DNA of 64,000 bases. Source: Schistosoma mansoni (lineage: Eukaryota; Platyhelminthes; Trematoda; Strigeidida; Schistosomatidae). Where the stretch lies: assembly GCF_000237925.1 (NCBI RefSeq), contig NC_031502.1:19590909-19654908 (forward strand). The letters run 5' to 3'. How positions within the stretch are numbered: the stretch's first letter is position 1; every line of letters begins with the position of its first letter. Both the position numbers and the translations under genes were made by a program. This document shows positions 36,901 through 51,900 of this stretch, piece by piece. The notes beneath the pieces were generated by a model, which saw only the letters and a list, made by a program, of their open reading frames with translations, did no database searches and was not told the DNA's origin.

Positions 36901-39900
36901 GCACTTGATGTTAAGAACCAGACCATACTTCAGAGAAATTTCAAATTAACGTTGTATGGAACTTATTAATAAATTTGTAAACATTGTTTTTCCTAGTGAA
37001 TAACTATCTTGAATGCTTATCTACAGTAGCTTTCTTCTGTGCTATTAATTTGTTCTAGTCGTACCCAAACACTTTTATCATCTAAACAACCAAAAGTTCA
37101 ATAAAAAAATGAACTGAAAATGAAATCATACGAAAGGTTATCCACACGAGATATGCGATCATCATGAAAGTGAGTCTGACAAATCGTAGTCAATCGTTAA
37201 TGCTACATCAAGAGAAATATGAATATGCTCGTAATAGGGTCACAAGAATATAGAACTTAATGAAAATTCTGCGTGGTCGAACGCATTTGCAGAGCATTCA
37301 ACTACGAAAGCAACAAAAAGTATGTATCAGGAAAATAGGCATACTGTAAAAAACGAAAACACGAAAAATTCCACATTAAATCCAGTATATGAAGCTCTTT
37401 TTTAAAGTAATGTAAGTGAATTTGCACATGAGGTAAATGACGATTGACAATGAATCAAACGGACGTAAGACGATTCGAAAACAAGTATTACTTTCAGTAG
37501 CGATACTCTTATTGATCTAGGGTTGCAGTATAAGATAAAAATACATTATTTATAATGTGACATCTATTAATCATCTAACTTATTATGAGAAAAGGAGTAA
37601 CTAGGGTCACTGTTACGAGCAAAACTTGAATATTACTATATGGTAAATATCTGTATCGGCGTTTCATTTAATCTACCCAATGGTACAGTAGTTTGTAGCA
37701 TACCACTGTTTTACGACATCTTATAAACTAATAAATGTCTGTAAAGAATGTGAGAAATGGAGACCGGATTAGTCATACCTACTTTTGAGCTCTTGAAGTA
37801 ATATCTATAAACTGCGAACAAATTTAATTATGTTAAGTAGTTGGAAACAGCTAGCAGATGCTAAGTTCTAAATTTTATTGATGCAATCGGGTCAGTAAGA
37901 TGGAAAAGAGGTGGTACTGGTTTCCTTTTAGTGACCGGTGTGTGCCTATCATAATTTTACAAGTCTTTTTAGATATGAATAACCTATTAGTAAGCTTTCT
38001 GAGTGGTTAACATCTGAATTTCTGAAAGGACAAGCGTTTTCTCAGTTGCGGATACATTTGCTGGTGAGTGTTAAACATAGAACCTAATCCCACGACTTTC
38101 TGCCAGTTGTCTACAGCAATTCAACATCAAGTTCATCGTGATGCCGGTTCACATGGGTCAGTTAGGATACTACCACTGACTTGATCAACAGAATTTGGTT
38201 GGGAATAACCAAAAGTATTGAAATTAATTACTCGGCAATCTTTATGTGTGTCATCTCAATAGTCACTTACTTTGAGTATGTTATATTAGATGAGATCACA
38301 CTCGTATCGTTTATTCCGTTGTCAAACGTTGCAGTACCAGGATGTGCAGGTGGAAGATGAGATGGAAACGATAATGAAGAATGAGAACACACCGAGTCCA
38401 TTGATCGTAAAGTCATTAATGGAGTATTTGGTGTACTAGCAATAAGCCTCGAATTACTGTAAATTATGGATTCATTGCTGGAATTCGATCTAAAAGATAT
38501 ATGAGCACGATTTTCTAGATTGAAAGGATCATCATTCACTTTTATTGATGTACCCTGATGCACAGATAAGGAAGATGTCGGAGAAGAGGATAGCAACCCA
38601 GATACACTAACTATTGATTGGGATTCAGGTGGAGATGTTGATGTAGGTGAGGAAACAGATGTTTGATCAGAGGTGGTTTCTTGAGTAACAGCCAAAGGTT
38701 CTGCAGAAAGTGGACCAGTAAGAGGCAGACGACGTTTTGGATTTCTTGTAAATATATACGCACCTCGCGTCTGAGATAGGCTCCCAGCAGGTGGTATCTG
38801 GTTGACTATTAGGCGATGACGCCGCCCGGCCCCAGGAAAACCAATAAAATCGTTGGAATGAGAGGGTCGCTTTCGCAATCTCAAACTAATGTGCTGTGAA
38901 GAATGCCGCATTAAATCAGCGACGCGATAGTGAAGCCAACCAATCTGACAAAAAACAGAGATAAACAGTAAACGTTCGATTACTATGAAAGTTTGAGGGG
39001 GGAGACTTTTAGTTAAAGCTGAAAACATCACGAGAAAACGGAAATTAAGTCACACAAAATATCGGTAAGCAAATGAGTAGTAATTTTCTCAAATAGTTTA
39101 TAGATGTTTGTAACTCAGCGTATTATAGTGGGTAATATAGTGCACATAGTAACTGCAGATATGGACAATTTTCAATATAAATAAGATATTTGTGATATCC
39201 CAATGAGTAGAAAAATTAGCTTTTTTGGTAATGATACGTACAAATTTTCAACATAGTACACCGTAACAGAACATACATATTACATACTTACAACTATTTG
39301 TTCATTTACTTCAATCACTTCATCTCCTTTGGTAACTTTTCCAGTACTAAATGCTGGGGACTGAAATAAGACAAATAAAAAAGTTGCATTCATAAATACC
39401 TTCAAAAGTCTAAACCTAATCTAAAAAGAGTAAAACGTGTAGTAAGTAAATCAAAATGCTATTTTAATCAATTGCAGCACAAATATTTCTCTAAAGTAGT
39501 ATCTTCTATTCCAACCCGATCGTTGCTGCTACCTTGACGTGTTGGTCGGGCTTGCCTATCATGATGAAGCAATCGAGCTATACTGGCTGGAACAATCGTT
39601 CCTCGAGGTCCTACCATGCCAGACAGGTCGGTTGAAGAGCGGTGAGACTAAAAGCAGCAAACCCAAGGTCCGAAGGCGAGGTCGTACTGCTGACTGTACA
39701 GAGGTGTGACAGCAGTAAGGTGTTTCCTTCAGACAACCAGCATGACAGCGATGCTGCCTTCCCACAAGGAGGGGTGGGGTTAGAAATGGTCGACCCTAAA
39801 AATGCACACCTCGCCTTATCCCACGGATATCCGTCTCCGGCGGCAAGGTTTTTTTGAAGAACGGAGCTAACACAAAAACTACCCACAAAAAGGTCGTGTG

Positions 39901-42900
39901 TGACCGACCTCAAGCAGTTGTCCCTTGGGCACTGCGGTCACGCTCTCAGGTCATTAAGACCACTTCTAAACCAATTTCCTTTTCAGGTACCTCTAGAAGA
40001 ATCCTTCCACGGTGTGGGCAACCGGGAAGTGATAACTGCCCTCATACCTCTAACAACACTCAAGACCACTGTATTCATAATCAATCTCCTTCTTCACTTC
40101 CTACTATTCCTTCTACCTTGACTTTCAACACTAAACTTCCTCTCTCGGTTTCCTCCCTCAGTGTCACCATGGCCAACGATTCTAGTGCGCGAAACGCTGT
40201 CCCAGGTCAACAAAAACCTCGCTCCAAACTACACATTGGAGCCTTCAACGTACGTACCCTATGCCAAATCGGTCAACAGGCCTCCTTAGCTAAAACTCTA
40301 GAATCTCGTACCATTGATGTATGCTGTGTCTCCGAAACACGCATACAGGATCCCAGTGTGGTCATTCACTTGACCTCACCTCGCCAAAATGGACAGCCGA
40401 CGAAATACACCCTCCGTGTATCTGGCGACCCGTTGGCTAGTTCTCGCGGACTTGCAGGTGTAGGCATAGTACTAAGTACAAGGGCAGAACAGGCACTACT
40501 AGAATGGATCCCCGTTAACAGTCGCCTGTGTGCTGTCTGGCTAAATGGCTCCGTAAGAACTCGGAACGATAGGGACATACGTCGTTGCCTTTTCGTCGTT
40601 TCTGCCTACGCTCCCACTGACTGCAGCGCGGATGAAGTAAAAGATGACTTTTACAGAAAACTCTCTGAGCTTCTTCAGAAAGCTAAGCGCTCAGACATAG
40701 TAGTCGTAGCGGGTGACTTTAATGCCCGATTAGGCAGCTTAAATCAAACAGAAAGACATTTAGGTGGGTGTTTTAGTATTCCGGCTCAGCGAACAGATAA
40801 TGGTGATCGTCTGTTGCAACTATGCTCAGATAATCGTTTATTTTTAGCAAGCACTAATTTTAAACATAAGGAGAGACATCGTCTAACATGGCGACCACCT
40901 GCACCAAACCAACGATGGACTCAAATAGACCATATTGTCATCAGTCATCGTTGGAGAGGCTCAATAGAAGATTGTCGCTCGTATTGGAATACTTGTTTAG
41001 ACTCTGATCACGCTTTAATACGAGCGCGCATTTGTCTGCGCCTCAATGGACGCAGGAAAAGTACACTAAGAAGACCCATTAGGATTGAACTGGAGGACGA
41101 GAAAGCCAAATGCGAATTCCAGAAACAACTGAGTTCACATCTAGGCAGTTCTGTAAACGAGACTGACCCAGATGCTGCTTGGAAAGACATACGAACAGCT
41201 GTGGAAACAGCAGTAACATCTATTAGTCATTTAAACCATAGGGCTCCAAAAAACCAGTGGATTTCCTCTAAGTCTATTTCACTGATGGATTCGCGTAAAC
41301 TCATCCCATCAGGCTCTGAACACGACGAAGAGCGTAAACAAATTAGATCTAGGTTAACTAAAAGTCTAAGGAACGATCGTGAGCAGTGGTGGGCAACGAA
41401 AGCAAAAGAGATGGAAAAGGCAGTGGCTGTAGGCAACACCAGGCAACTATTCAAACTAATAAAAGAAACCGGAATTAAGAAGTCAAGTGTAAGTGAGACA
41501 ATCTCGGAAAAAGACGGAACCCTTATCTGCTCTCAACCTAAACGTTTAGAACGATGGGCGGAACACTTTAAGGAGCAGTTTAGCTGGCCTTCAGCTACTG
41601 TACAACTACCCACTATTCCTAGAAAACCTGAATGGAACATTGAGGTAGGCCCCCCGACCCTACTTGAAGTTCAAAAGGCTATAGGTAATCTGAAACGAGG
41701 AAAAGCAGCTGGTCCTGATGGATTGGCTCCAGAGGTCTTTAAATATGGTGGTCCAATTTTAGCGATTAGGTTGACTAATATTCTGGCTAAAATCTGGGAG
41801 ACGGATGTAATCCCATCCGACTGGTCACAATCACTGATTGTCCCAATATATAAAAAGGGGTCAAAATCATCCTGCGATAACCATAGAGGGATTAGTCTGA
41901 CTAACATAGCATCTAAAATACTAGCCTCAATAATTATCGGGCGCCTAACTAAGACTCGTGAACTGCAAACACGAGAAAATCAGGCTGGCTTCAGACCTGG
42001 TCGTGGCTGTATCGACCACATATTCACCATTCGTCAAGTTTTAGAGCACAGACACGCTTATCGGCGTCCGACAATGATAGTTTTTCTTGACTTGAAAGCA
42101 GCATTTGACTCTGTAGAGCGAGAGGTTCTGTGGCAGTGTCTGTCATTGAAAGGTGTACCTGAGAAGTACATAAACCTTTTGAAGGCTCTTTACTCGAACA
42201 CTATTAGTCGAGTAAGAGCTTATGGCGAACTGTCATATGATTTTACAACCTCAAGTGGTGTCCGTCAAGACTGTCCACTATCCCCATTTTTGTTTAACTT
42301 CATTATAGACCTGTTGCTGCAAATAACACTCTCTTCGACTGAATCTACAGGAATTGATCTCCTACCAGGGGGACCACTAAGCGACTTAGAATACGCAGAT
42401 GACATAGTCCTGTTTGGTGAAGACGCTGGCAAAATGCAGAGTCTTCCGTTAAAACTGATTAATAATTCCAGGATGTTTGGATGCGTTTCTCCCCATCCAA
42501 ATGTAAATTGTTACTCCAGGACTGGCCTGCGTCAACACCCGAACTAAGGATAGGGAGTGAAGTAGTCGAACGCGTCGACAACTTCACTTATCTTGGAAGT
42601 CTGATCAGCCCTAATGGGTTGGTGTCTGAAGAAATCTCAGCACGGATTCAAAAAGCTCGTTTGGCTTTTGCCAACTTACGTCACCTATGGCGAAGACGAG
42701 ATATCCGTCTATCAATTAAGGGACGAGTATACTGCGCATCAGTTCGCTCTGTTCTACTTTACGGCTGTGAAACATGGCCATTAAGAGTAGAAGATACTCG
42801 TAGATTACTAGTATTTGACCACAGATGCCTTAGAAATATTGCTCGCATCTGCTGGGATAACCAGGTAAGTAATAGTGAGGTTAGACGCAGGGTATTAGGG

Positions 42901-45900
42901 AACGATGGTAAATCAGTTGATGAGGTGATGAATCTTCATCGACTGAGATGGTTGGGCCATGTGTTACGTATGCCTGAACACCGATTACCACGACGCGCTA
43001 TGATGACTAGTATTGGGGACGGTTGGAAGAGAGTTAGGGGCGGCCAAACCAAAACATGGTATCAGTGTTTGAAGTCACTAACTTCTAGTCTGAGCCATGT
43101 TGGCAGATGCAGACTACCTGGTTGGGGTCCGCGTGACTATTGTAACCAATGGTTGGAGACTCTAGGTGACATGGCTCAGAATCGATCACGATGGCGTAGG
43201 TGTATACACTCTTTATCTTCCCTTAAACCTTGAGACTAAAATTGCTTCATATCTCCCTTCCTATACTATATCCTTATATACAACCTATAATTTATATACT
43301 ACTCCCAACACTAAATTAACTACTATGAATCCGGTGTTGATCTTGTTGTGCTAACGAGGTATGGCAACTTGGACCGATGCATATATGTGCCTGGTCCTAC
43401 GTTGTAGCTGACTGACTTCTGTTCCAAAAAATTTTTGTCGATGCATTCATTCGTACTCCTGTTAACCCTCGTGGAGGATGATGATGCTTCTTGCAATCCA
43501 GAACCTCCTGACACGTTGAAGTTAGTGCTTCTTTGATCCCTTTCCAGCTGTCCTCCATCGTAGTTTCTACTTTCAGTAGATCCTGTAGAGCTTGGAACCT
43601 GTTTTTAAGAGTTGTCTTGAATTGGTTGAGTTAGTTAGTATCTCAAAGGAAGGTTGTATTGAACCTTTGTAATGCTGTTTCCCCAGTTTTCCAGTGTTTC
43701 TTCACCTTCAGCTTCATCTTGGTCACAACCAGGTAGTGATCTGAAGCTATGTCAGCTCTTCTCCTGGTTCTCACGTCTTTTATTGACCTTCCGAATATTT
43801 TGTTGATGCAAATATGATCGATCTGATTCTCTGTACAGTGATCCGGTGTGACCCAGGTAGCTTTGTGTGTTTGTGTGGGAATATTGTGCCGCCTTTAACC
43901 ATTTTGTTGAGTGCGCATAAATTTGCAAATCTGCCACCATTCTCTTTCCTTTCTCCTAGTTAGTTTATGTCAACCCATGATATCTTGATACCCGGTGTTG
44001 TCCATCCCGACTTTAGCGTTTAGATCTCCCATCAGGTTGGTAAGGTCCTTTCCTGAGCACTGAGTTATGATTGATTGAAGCTTCAAGTAGAACTGATCTT
44101 TATCTTCGTCGTTGCTATCATTGGTGAGTGCATAACAATGGATAACATTCATTGTGATTCCATCTTTCTTTGTTTTGAATGATATTTTGATGATTCTGGA
44201 TCCGTGAGATTCCCATCTTGTAAGTACTTTACGTGCTCCTTTGTACAGCATCAGACCAACTCCCTGAGTGTGTGGCGCATTTTCCTCTTCGTGATCAGAG
44301 TACAACAGCATTTCTCATAAATCTATCCTTTTCAGTCCAGCTTGTGTCCAATGGGTTTCACTGTTTCCGAACATCACCAAGTTGTGTCTCTTTATTTCCG
44401 TTGCTATTTGATTAGTCTTCCTGGTCTCCCACATTGTTCGAACACTCCATGTACCTATATTAATTGTTGCTCGGGTTTTTATAAGGGGCATCGGTTTCGT
44501 GACTTCCGAAGAATGTCGGCTTACATCATGAGACGTCATAATTCTACTGAAAGAAGATCCATCGACTCGGAGGGCAGAGTTTAAATGGTTTAATTTGTTT
44601 ATTCTGGTTAGCGTTTTTGAGCAAATTCTTTTTCTACTGCATGAGATTGTTCAACCCATGCTCAACCGTTCTCCTTTACCCGGGCTTGGGACCGGAAGTA
44701 ACCCTAGATCTACAGGCGGAGTTGTCAATGAATCCAATCCGGTAAAAATACTGTGGATGTTGTAGTGGTAGTCCATTCCTAAATTTATATTTAGGTCTTA
44801 TTCAAAACACGAAGACCTGTGACATTCAGTCAGTCACAACGTAGAACTTCGCACGTACGTACATCAGTTCGAGTTGCCAGTAGTAAGAGTATAAGCAGTA
44901 ATCCGAAATATTAAGGTTCGAAGACGTTATTCAAGGAGTATAATCCAGTAAAATAAATTTCGAAAGAGGAGAAAGAAACATGAGGAATTCAGATTAGAAT
45001 TTGGGAGAACACAAAGAGTGGATGTACCTGCGCCATTGCAAACGATTTTGAGCCATGTCATTTAAGGTCTCTAATCGTCTGTTTCTATCATCTCGCGGAT
45101 CCCAACCAGGTGATCTACACCTACCAACATGGCTCAGTCCACTTTTCAGTGACCTCAAGGATTTTTGCCACATTTTGGTTTGGCTGCCCCTAGCTTTCTT
45201 CCAACCTACTCCTACACCATAAAACATCGCACATCGGGGCAGTCGGTGGTTGGGCATACGTAACACATGTCCCATCCACCTCAACTGATGAAGTTTCACT
45301 ACTTCATCAACCGATTTGCCATCCTTACCTAGTACCCGTTTCCTAACAACCACATTACTCACTCGGTGGTCACAAGATATAAGAGCAATGCTTCGAAGAC
45401 ACCTATGATCGAATACTAGTAACCTACGAATATTCTCTTCTCTTACCGGCCATGTTTCACAGCCATAAAGTAAAACAGAGAGAACGGCTGCGCAGTAAAC
45501 TCTTCCTTTGGTTGCTAGACGGATATCTCGCCTACGCCACAAATGACGCGAGTTGACAAGAGCTAGACAAGCCTTCTGTATCCGTGCTGAGATTTCGTCA
45601 CACACCAGACCACAAGGGCTTATGAGACTCCCAAGATAAGTGAAGCGGTCAACACACTCAACTATTTCACTCCCTATCATTAGTTCGGGTGTCGATGCAA
45701 CCCAATCCCGAAGTAACATTTTGCATTCTGAGTAGGAGAATCGCATCCCGAACACACCTGCATTGTTGTTTATAGTGGTCTGGAGACTCTGCGTTTTGTC
45801 AGCGTCTTCACCAAATAGAATTATGTCATCGGCGTATTCTAAGTCAACAAGTGAATCTCTCGGTAAAAGTTCAAGTCCTGGAGATTTAGATGATGAAAGT

Positions 45901-48900
45901 GTTATCTCTAAAAGCATGTCAATGACAAAGTTAAACAAGAATGGAGAAAGTGGACAGCCCTGACGAACGTTCGTGGTGTGCACCACTTGAGGTAATCAAT
46001 TCTGATGACAGTTCGCCAGAAGCTCTAACTCGACCAGTTGTGGAGAGAGAGTCTTTATAAGGTTAATGTACTTCTTTAGTACTCCTTTCAGTGACAAACA
46101 CTGCCATAGAACCTCACGATCAACGGAGTCAAATGCCGCCTTAAGGTCGAGAAATACTACGATTGTGGGTCGTCTGAATATGTGTCTATGTTCCAGGACC
46201 TGACGTAGAGTGAATATCTGGTCTATAAAACCACGTCCAGGTCGAAAACCAACCTGGTTTTCTCTAGTCTGCTCTTCACGAGCTTTGGCTAGGCGTCGAA
46301 GTAATATTGAAGCTAATATTTTAAACACTATATTAGTCAAACTGATTCCTCTGCGATTGTCACAAGAGGACTTTTATTCTTTCTTATAGACCGGGATAAT
46401 CACTGATTGGGACCAGTCAGATGGGATTACGTCCAGTCCCCAGATTCTACCTAAGACCTCAGTCAATCTCTCTGCTAGTGCTGGACCGCCATCCTTAAAA
46501 ATCTCAGGGGAAAACCTGTCAGGGCCTGCTGCTCTCCCACGCTTCAGATTTCCTATAGCTTTTTCAACCCCGTAAAGAGTTGGTGGACTTACATTAACTT
46601 GCCATTCAGGTCGATTGGGGACCGTGGGAAACTGAGGTGTGGCTGAAGGCCAGTTGAACTGATCCCTAAAGTGTTCTGCCCATCGATCCAATCTCCTGGA
46701 TTGAGAATGAATAATATGTCCATCTTTTTCCGAAATAGTTTCGCTGATAGTTGAGTTCCTAATACCAGTTTTTTTTTAACAAGTCTGAACAGTTGTCTGC
46801 TGTTGCCGCTGCCTTTTCCATCTCTCTTGCTTTCGCTACCCACCACTGTTCGCGATCATTGCGTAGGCTTATTAGCCTGAGCTTAAGTTGACTCGGCTCT
46901 TCGTTATGTTCAGAGCCAGATGGGATGAGTTTTCGAGCATCTATCAGTGAGGTAGATGCTGCTGAGATCCAGTGTTTCTCCCTAACCTCATGGTTTACCG
47001 TACTAGCAGATATCACTGCTGTTTCCACACCTTTTCGGGTGTCATGTGACATTAAGTAATACGTAACCAAAATGAAGAAGTAAGAGACTAGTGATTATGT
47101 CTAAAAGTAAATTTTGGGGGTTTAACCTCGTTTTTCTAATATGTTTATTTAGAACATATATAAGCGAACAATATTGTTTTCGATTAAATCGTCATCGGGC
47201 TTTACTAATATACAGTAATATTCATATGCATATACGAAATTATGAAACCAATCAAGGCAGTTGATGAGTCAATGATAACAGTGGAATAGATTACATAACT
47301 AAACATACGTGAAAAGTACAAATTGGTAGTGTGATGACAGGTGTACTAGTTGTGCTAATAATAATAAAGGCTTGAATCAATGTTACATAATGGGAAATAG
47401 GTCAATGACTAGAAAAAAATAGACACTGAAATAACATTCATGAAAATTATAAGATTACGTAATAAGGAATGTACAGATAATTGGCCCGTAAGACGTATAT
47501 TTGAGGAGAAAGAAGTGGTAGGAGGGGGTGAAGGAAAATAAACGAGAGTATGGAAAATGAAATCATTTACTAAGACCAATGGAGAGATAAGGGTGTTACA
47601 AATTTCTTATGAACACTAAGACTTGGATTGTTGGCTCGAATGCCTATAGCTTCTGCTATGTGTAAGAGACGAGATCGAACCCCATATGGAAAACTAGTAG
47701 GAATACGATAAATAACTTTGAATGACTTATTTCTGGATCAGCTGCTCTTCCTTGTTTCAGATTAGCTATAGCCTTTTGAACTTCAGTTAGAGTCGAGGGA
47801 CCTACTTCAATGTTCCATTCAGGTTTTCTAGGAATAGTGGGTAGTTGTACAGTAGCTGAAGGCCAGCTGAACTGCTCCTTAAAGTGTTCCGCCCATCGTT
47901 CTAAACGTCAGGGCCGAGAGCAGATAAGGGTTTCGTCTTTTTCCGAGATTGTCTCACTTACACTTGACTTCTTAATTCCGGTTTCTTTCATTAGTTTGAA
48001 TAGTTGCCTGGTGTTGCCTACAGCCACTGTCTTTTCCATCCCTTTTGCTTTCTTTGCCCACTACTGCTCACGATCGTTCCTCAGACTTTTGATTAACCTA
48101 GATCTGATTTGCTTTCGCTCTTCGTCGTGTTCAGAGCCTGATGGGATGAGTTTACGCGAATCCATCATTGAAATACACTTAGAAGAAATCCATTGGTTTT
48201 TTGAAACCCTTTGGTTTAAATTACTAGTATATGTTGCTGCTGTTTCCACAGCTGTTCGTATTTCTTTGTTACAATTGTTTTGCTAATAAACGACCCAGCT
48301 ACTCCTATTGCTTAGTATTCTTATACAATGACACTCGACAAGACCCCAAAATCAGAACACGTTGAACAGGAACGAAATTGTATTCAAAATAACAAGGGTA
48401 GGTGAACAGCAATCAATGCTTAGAAAAACGTTCATATATTTATAGTATATGCATAAGAAGCTTCTAGATGTTTCTCCAATAACTTGCCACAGCTGATTGG
48501 TTTAGAATTAGCCAATCAGCGTGCGCCATCACGATCATGCACATAACATGCCTTAATCCGGTTTATTTCCCGCTAACACTTTCCAAGCAACATCTAGGTC
48601 AGTCTCGTTTACAGAACTGCCTAGATGTATACTCAGTTGTTCCTGGAAATTACTTTTGGCATTCTCGTCATTCAGTTCAATTCTAATGGGTCTTGTTAGT
48701 ATGGTTTTTCTGCGTCCAGTGAGGCGCAAACAAATGCGTGCTCATATTAAAGCATGATCAGAGTCTAGACATGTATTCCAGAACGAGTGGCAGTCTTTTA
48801 TCGAGCCTCTCCAATGATGACTGATGGAAATATGGTCTATTTGAGTCCATCGTTGGTTTGGTGCAGGTGGTCGCCATGTTAGACGATGTCTCTCCTTATG

Positions 48901-51900
48901 CTTAAAATTAGGGTTTGCTAAAAATAAACGATTGTCTAAGCATAGTTGCAACAGACGATCACCATTATCTGTTCGCTGAGCCGGAATACTAAAATATCCA
49001 CCTAAATGTCTTTCTGTTTGGTTTAAGCTGCCTAATCGGGCATTAAAGTCACCCGCTAGCAGTACTATGTTTGAGCATTTAGCTTTTTGAAGAAGTTCAC
49101 AGAGCTTTCTGTAAAAGTCATCTTCTACTTCAACCTGGCTGCAGTCAATGGGAGCGTAGGCAGAAACGAAGAAAAGGCAACGACGTGTGTCCCTATCGTT
49201 CCGAGTTCTTTCGGAGCCATTTAGTCGAACAGCACATAGGCGACTGTTAACGGGGACGCACTATAATAGCGTTTGTTCTGCCCTCGTACTTAGTGCTATT
49301 CCTATACCCGCAAGTCCACGAGAACTAGCCATCGGGTCGCCAGATACATGGGTGTATTTCGTCAGCTCTCCGTTTTGGTGAGGTGAAGTCAAGTGAATGA
49401 CTACACTAGGATCCTGTATGCATGTTTCGGAGACACAGCATACATCGATGGTACGATATTCAAGGGTTTTATCCAAGGAGGCCTGTTGGCCGATTTGACA
49501 TAGGGTACGTACGTTGAAGGCTCCAATGTGCAGTTTGGAGCGAGGTTTTTGTTGACCTAGGACAGTGTTTTGCGCACTAAAATCATTGGCTATGGTGACA
49601 CTTGAGGAGGAAACCAAAAGAGGAAGCTTAGTGTTGAAAGTCGAGGTGGGAGGAATAATAGGAATTGAAGGAGATTGATTATGAATACAATGATCTTGAG
49701 TGCTGTTCGAGGTATGAGGACGGTTATCACTTCCCGGATGCGCACACCGTGGAAGGGTTCTTCTAGAAATACCTGAAAAGAAAACTGAATTAGAAGTGGT
49801 CTTAATTAATGACCTGAGAGCATGACCGCAGTGCCCAAGGGACAACTGCTTGAGGTCGGTCACACACGACCTTTTTGTGGGTAACTTTTGTGTTAGCTCC
49901 GTACTTGTTGGGACCTTACCGCCGGAGACGGATATCCGTGGGATAAGGCGAGGTGTGCATTTTTAGGGTCGACCATTTCTAACCCCACCTCTCCTTGTGG
50001 GAAGGCAGCATCGCTGTTATGCTGGTTGTCTGAAGAAAACACCTTACTGCCGTCACACCCCTGTACAGTCAGCAGTACGACCTCGCCTTCGGACCTTGGG
50101 TTTGCTGCTTTTAGTCTCACCGCTCTTCAACCGACCTGTCTGGCATGGTAGGACCTCGAGGAACGATTGTTCCAGCCAGTATAGCTCGATTGGTTCATCA
50201 AGATAGGCAAGCCCAGCCACCACATCAAGGTAGCAGCAACCATTCTTGAGTTATCCCTAGTCTATTAATTACTGCATCCCACATTCACAGCCACATTTGG
50301 CTGAATCTTGTTCAAATGTTATTTTCTATTTTATTGGTACGATGCGGTCTGTCTGTTTAGTATACAAACTCAGTATGTTTGAAATATAATGATTCATACC
50401 GCAGAGGCTGTTCTGGACTTAACTGGCTGGGCTAAGCAGAAAGCAGGACCGACAAGTACTCTAGACTGCTCGTACGGTTTCCGTGTGTCATTGATCTGAT
50501 CGATAATTCGCAGCTCTCTGATTGGCGGTCTTATCACGTTATACATTAACAGGGCATCCACTCGGCCACAAGATATAACAGAACCGATCTGCGCATCGTC
50601 TTGATAGTACCTTTTCCTAAACACGAAGGGAGATGTTCACTAACTCTGGTTCAGTTGTCTGGTAGTGCGCCCAATACAGCTTTCTCCACAGGAGCAGCTG
50701 AATTGGTAGATACACATAGAAGTGGCACAACCAGGTAACTTATCCTTTAGTTGAGGAATCACCATAGAACGAGTCGAGTACGATAGAAGTCGGCTGCATT
50801 AAACGTTTTCTTCACTGCTCTAGTCAATCTATCACACAGTACATCACCAGCTACATCTCCGTTGAATTGCAGCTTCAGGAAGAGAGGTTTCTTACTAGCT
50901 GTTGATATCGCTATTTTCTTGTTTGTTACACGCAACTGTTTCTTCAGAAAACCTTGTGGATAACCCATTTCAATCAACATATAATTTATGGTCTCTAACT
51001 CCTTGTTAATTGTATCGACCGAGCATATCTTCCTAGCTCTATTTGCCAAACATTTGACTAATTTTCTCTTAAAGTGAAGGGATACAGAGCTTAATAAATG
51101 TGTATACTGGCTTGATGAAGAACTTTTCCTATACACACTTATACAAATAGAACCTTTTGCTTTCCTGGTCAACAAAACGTCAAGGAAATGCAATTTATTA
51201 TCTAGTTCTTTTTCACATGTAGATTTAATTGTTAGGTGTTTGTTGTTAAATAGTTCTAGTAGTTCTTTTCCAATGTTCTGATCGACAATGATAAAAGTAT
51301 CATCAACGTACCGATAATAGAAGTCAAGCTTATCAATAACATATTTGAGAGGTCTGTTTTCTAGTTTCGCAAGAAAAAAATCAGCAAGGATAGGACCTAG
51401 AGGCGAACCCATCGCTATACCATCAATTTATCTATAATATGTATTATTAAAGTCGAAATGGACATTCAGTGTACATTTCAGAAGTAATTCTTTAAGACTA
51501 ACCTCGGGAATTCCAATATTGATTTTGTTTTTCAAGTAACTGTTGGCACACAAAGTCAATAGTCTCAGTTAGTGTTACACTAGTGAACAGGGAAGCAACA
51601 TCTAGAGATATCATCCGTTTCCCATTTAAGTTCATATGTTCGACTTTCGAACCGAAATCGAAAACCTCTTTCACGCTTTTGTTGACAATTAGTTTGTGTA
51701 AGGAGTTTTCATAGTATATTTACTACTTTTCTATTCTTGACAGTTGTCCACCAATGTGGTCTTAAACCTAGTAAGCTCATCGAGAGAATTAGGGACCAAA
51801 TCTGTTGTTTGTGTAAATAAATTTTCAAACTGCATATATGTATCTAGTTGATTTATTTTATTCCCATAGTCACACAATCGAGGGCCGAGAGACAAAGCCT

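Noticed and set aside
39642-39857. Conserved frame upstream of the LINE-B endonuclease ORF, also present in copy F, as a possible ORF1
   Set aside because: It opens with GTG, has an in-frame stop just upstream and no usable ATG near its start. Sharing between two young copies is not evidence of selection.
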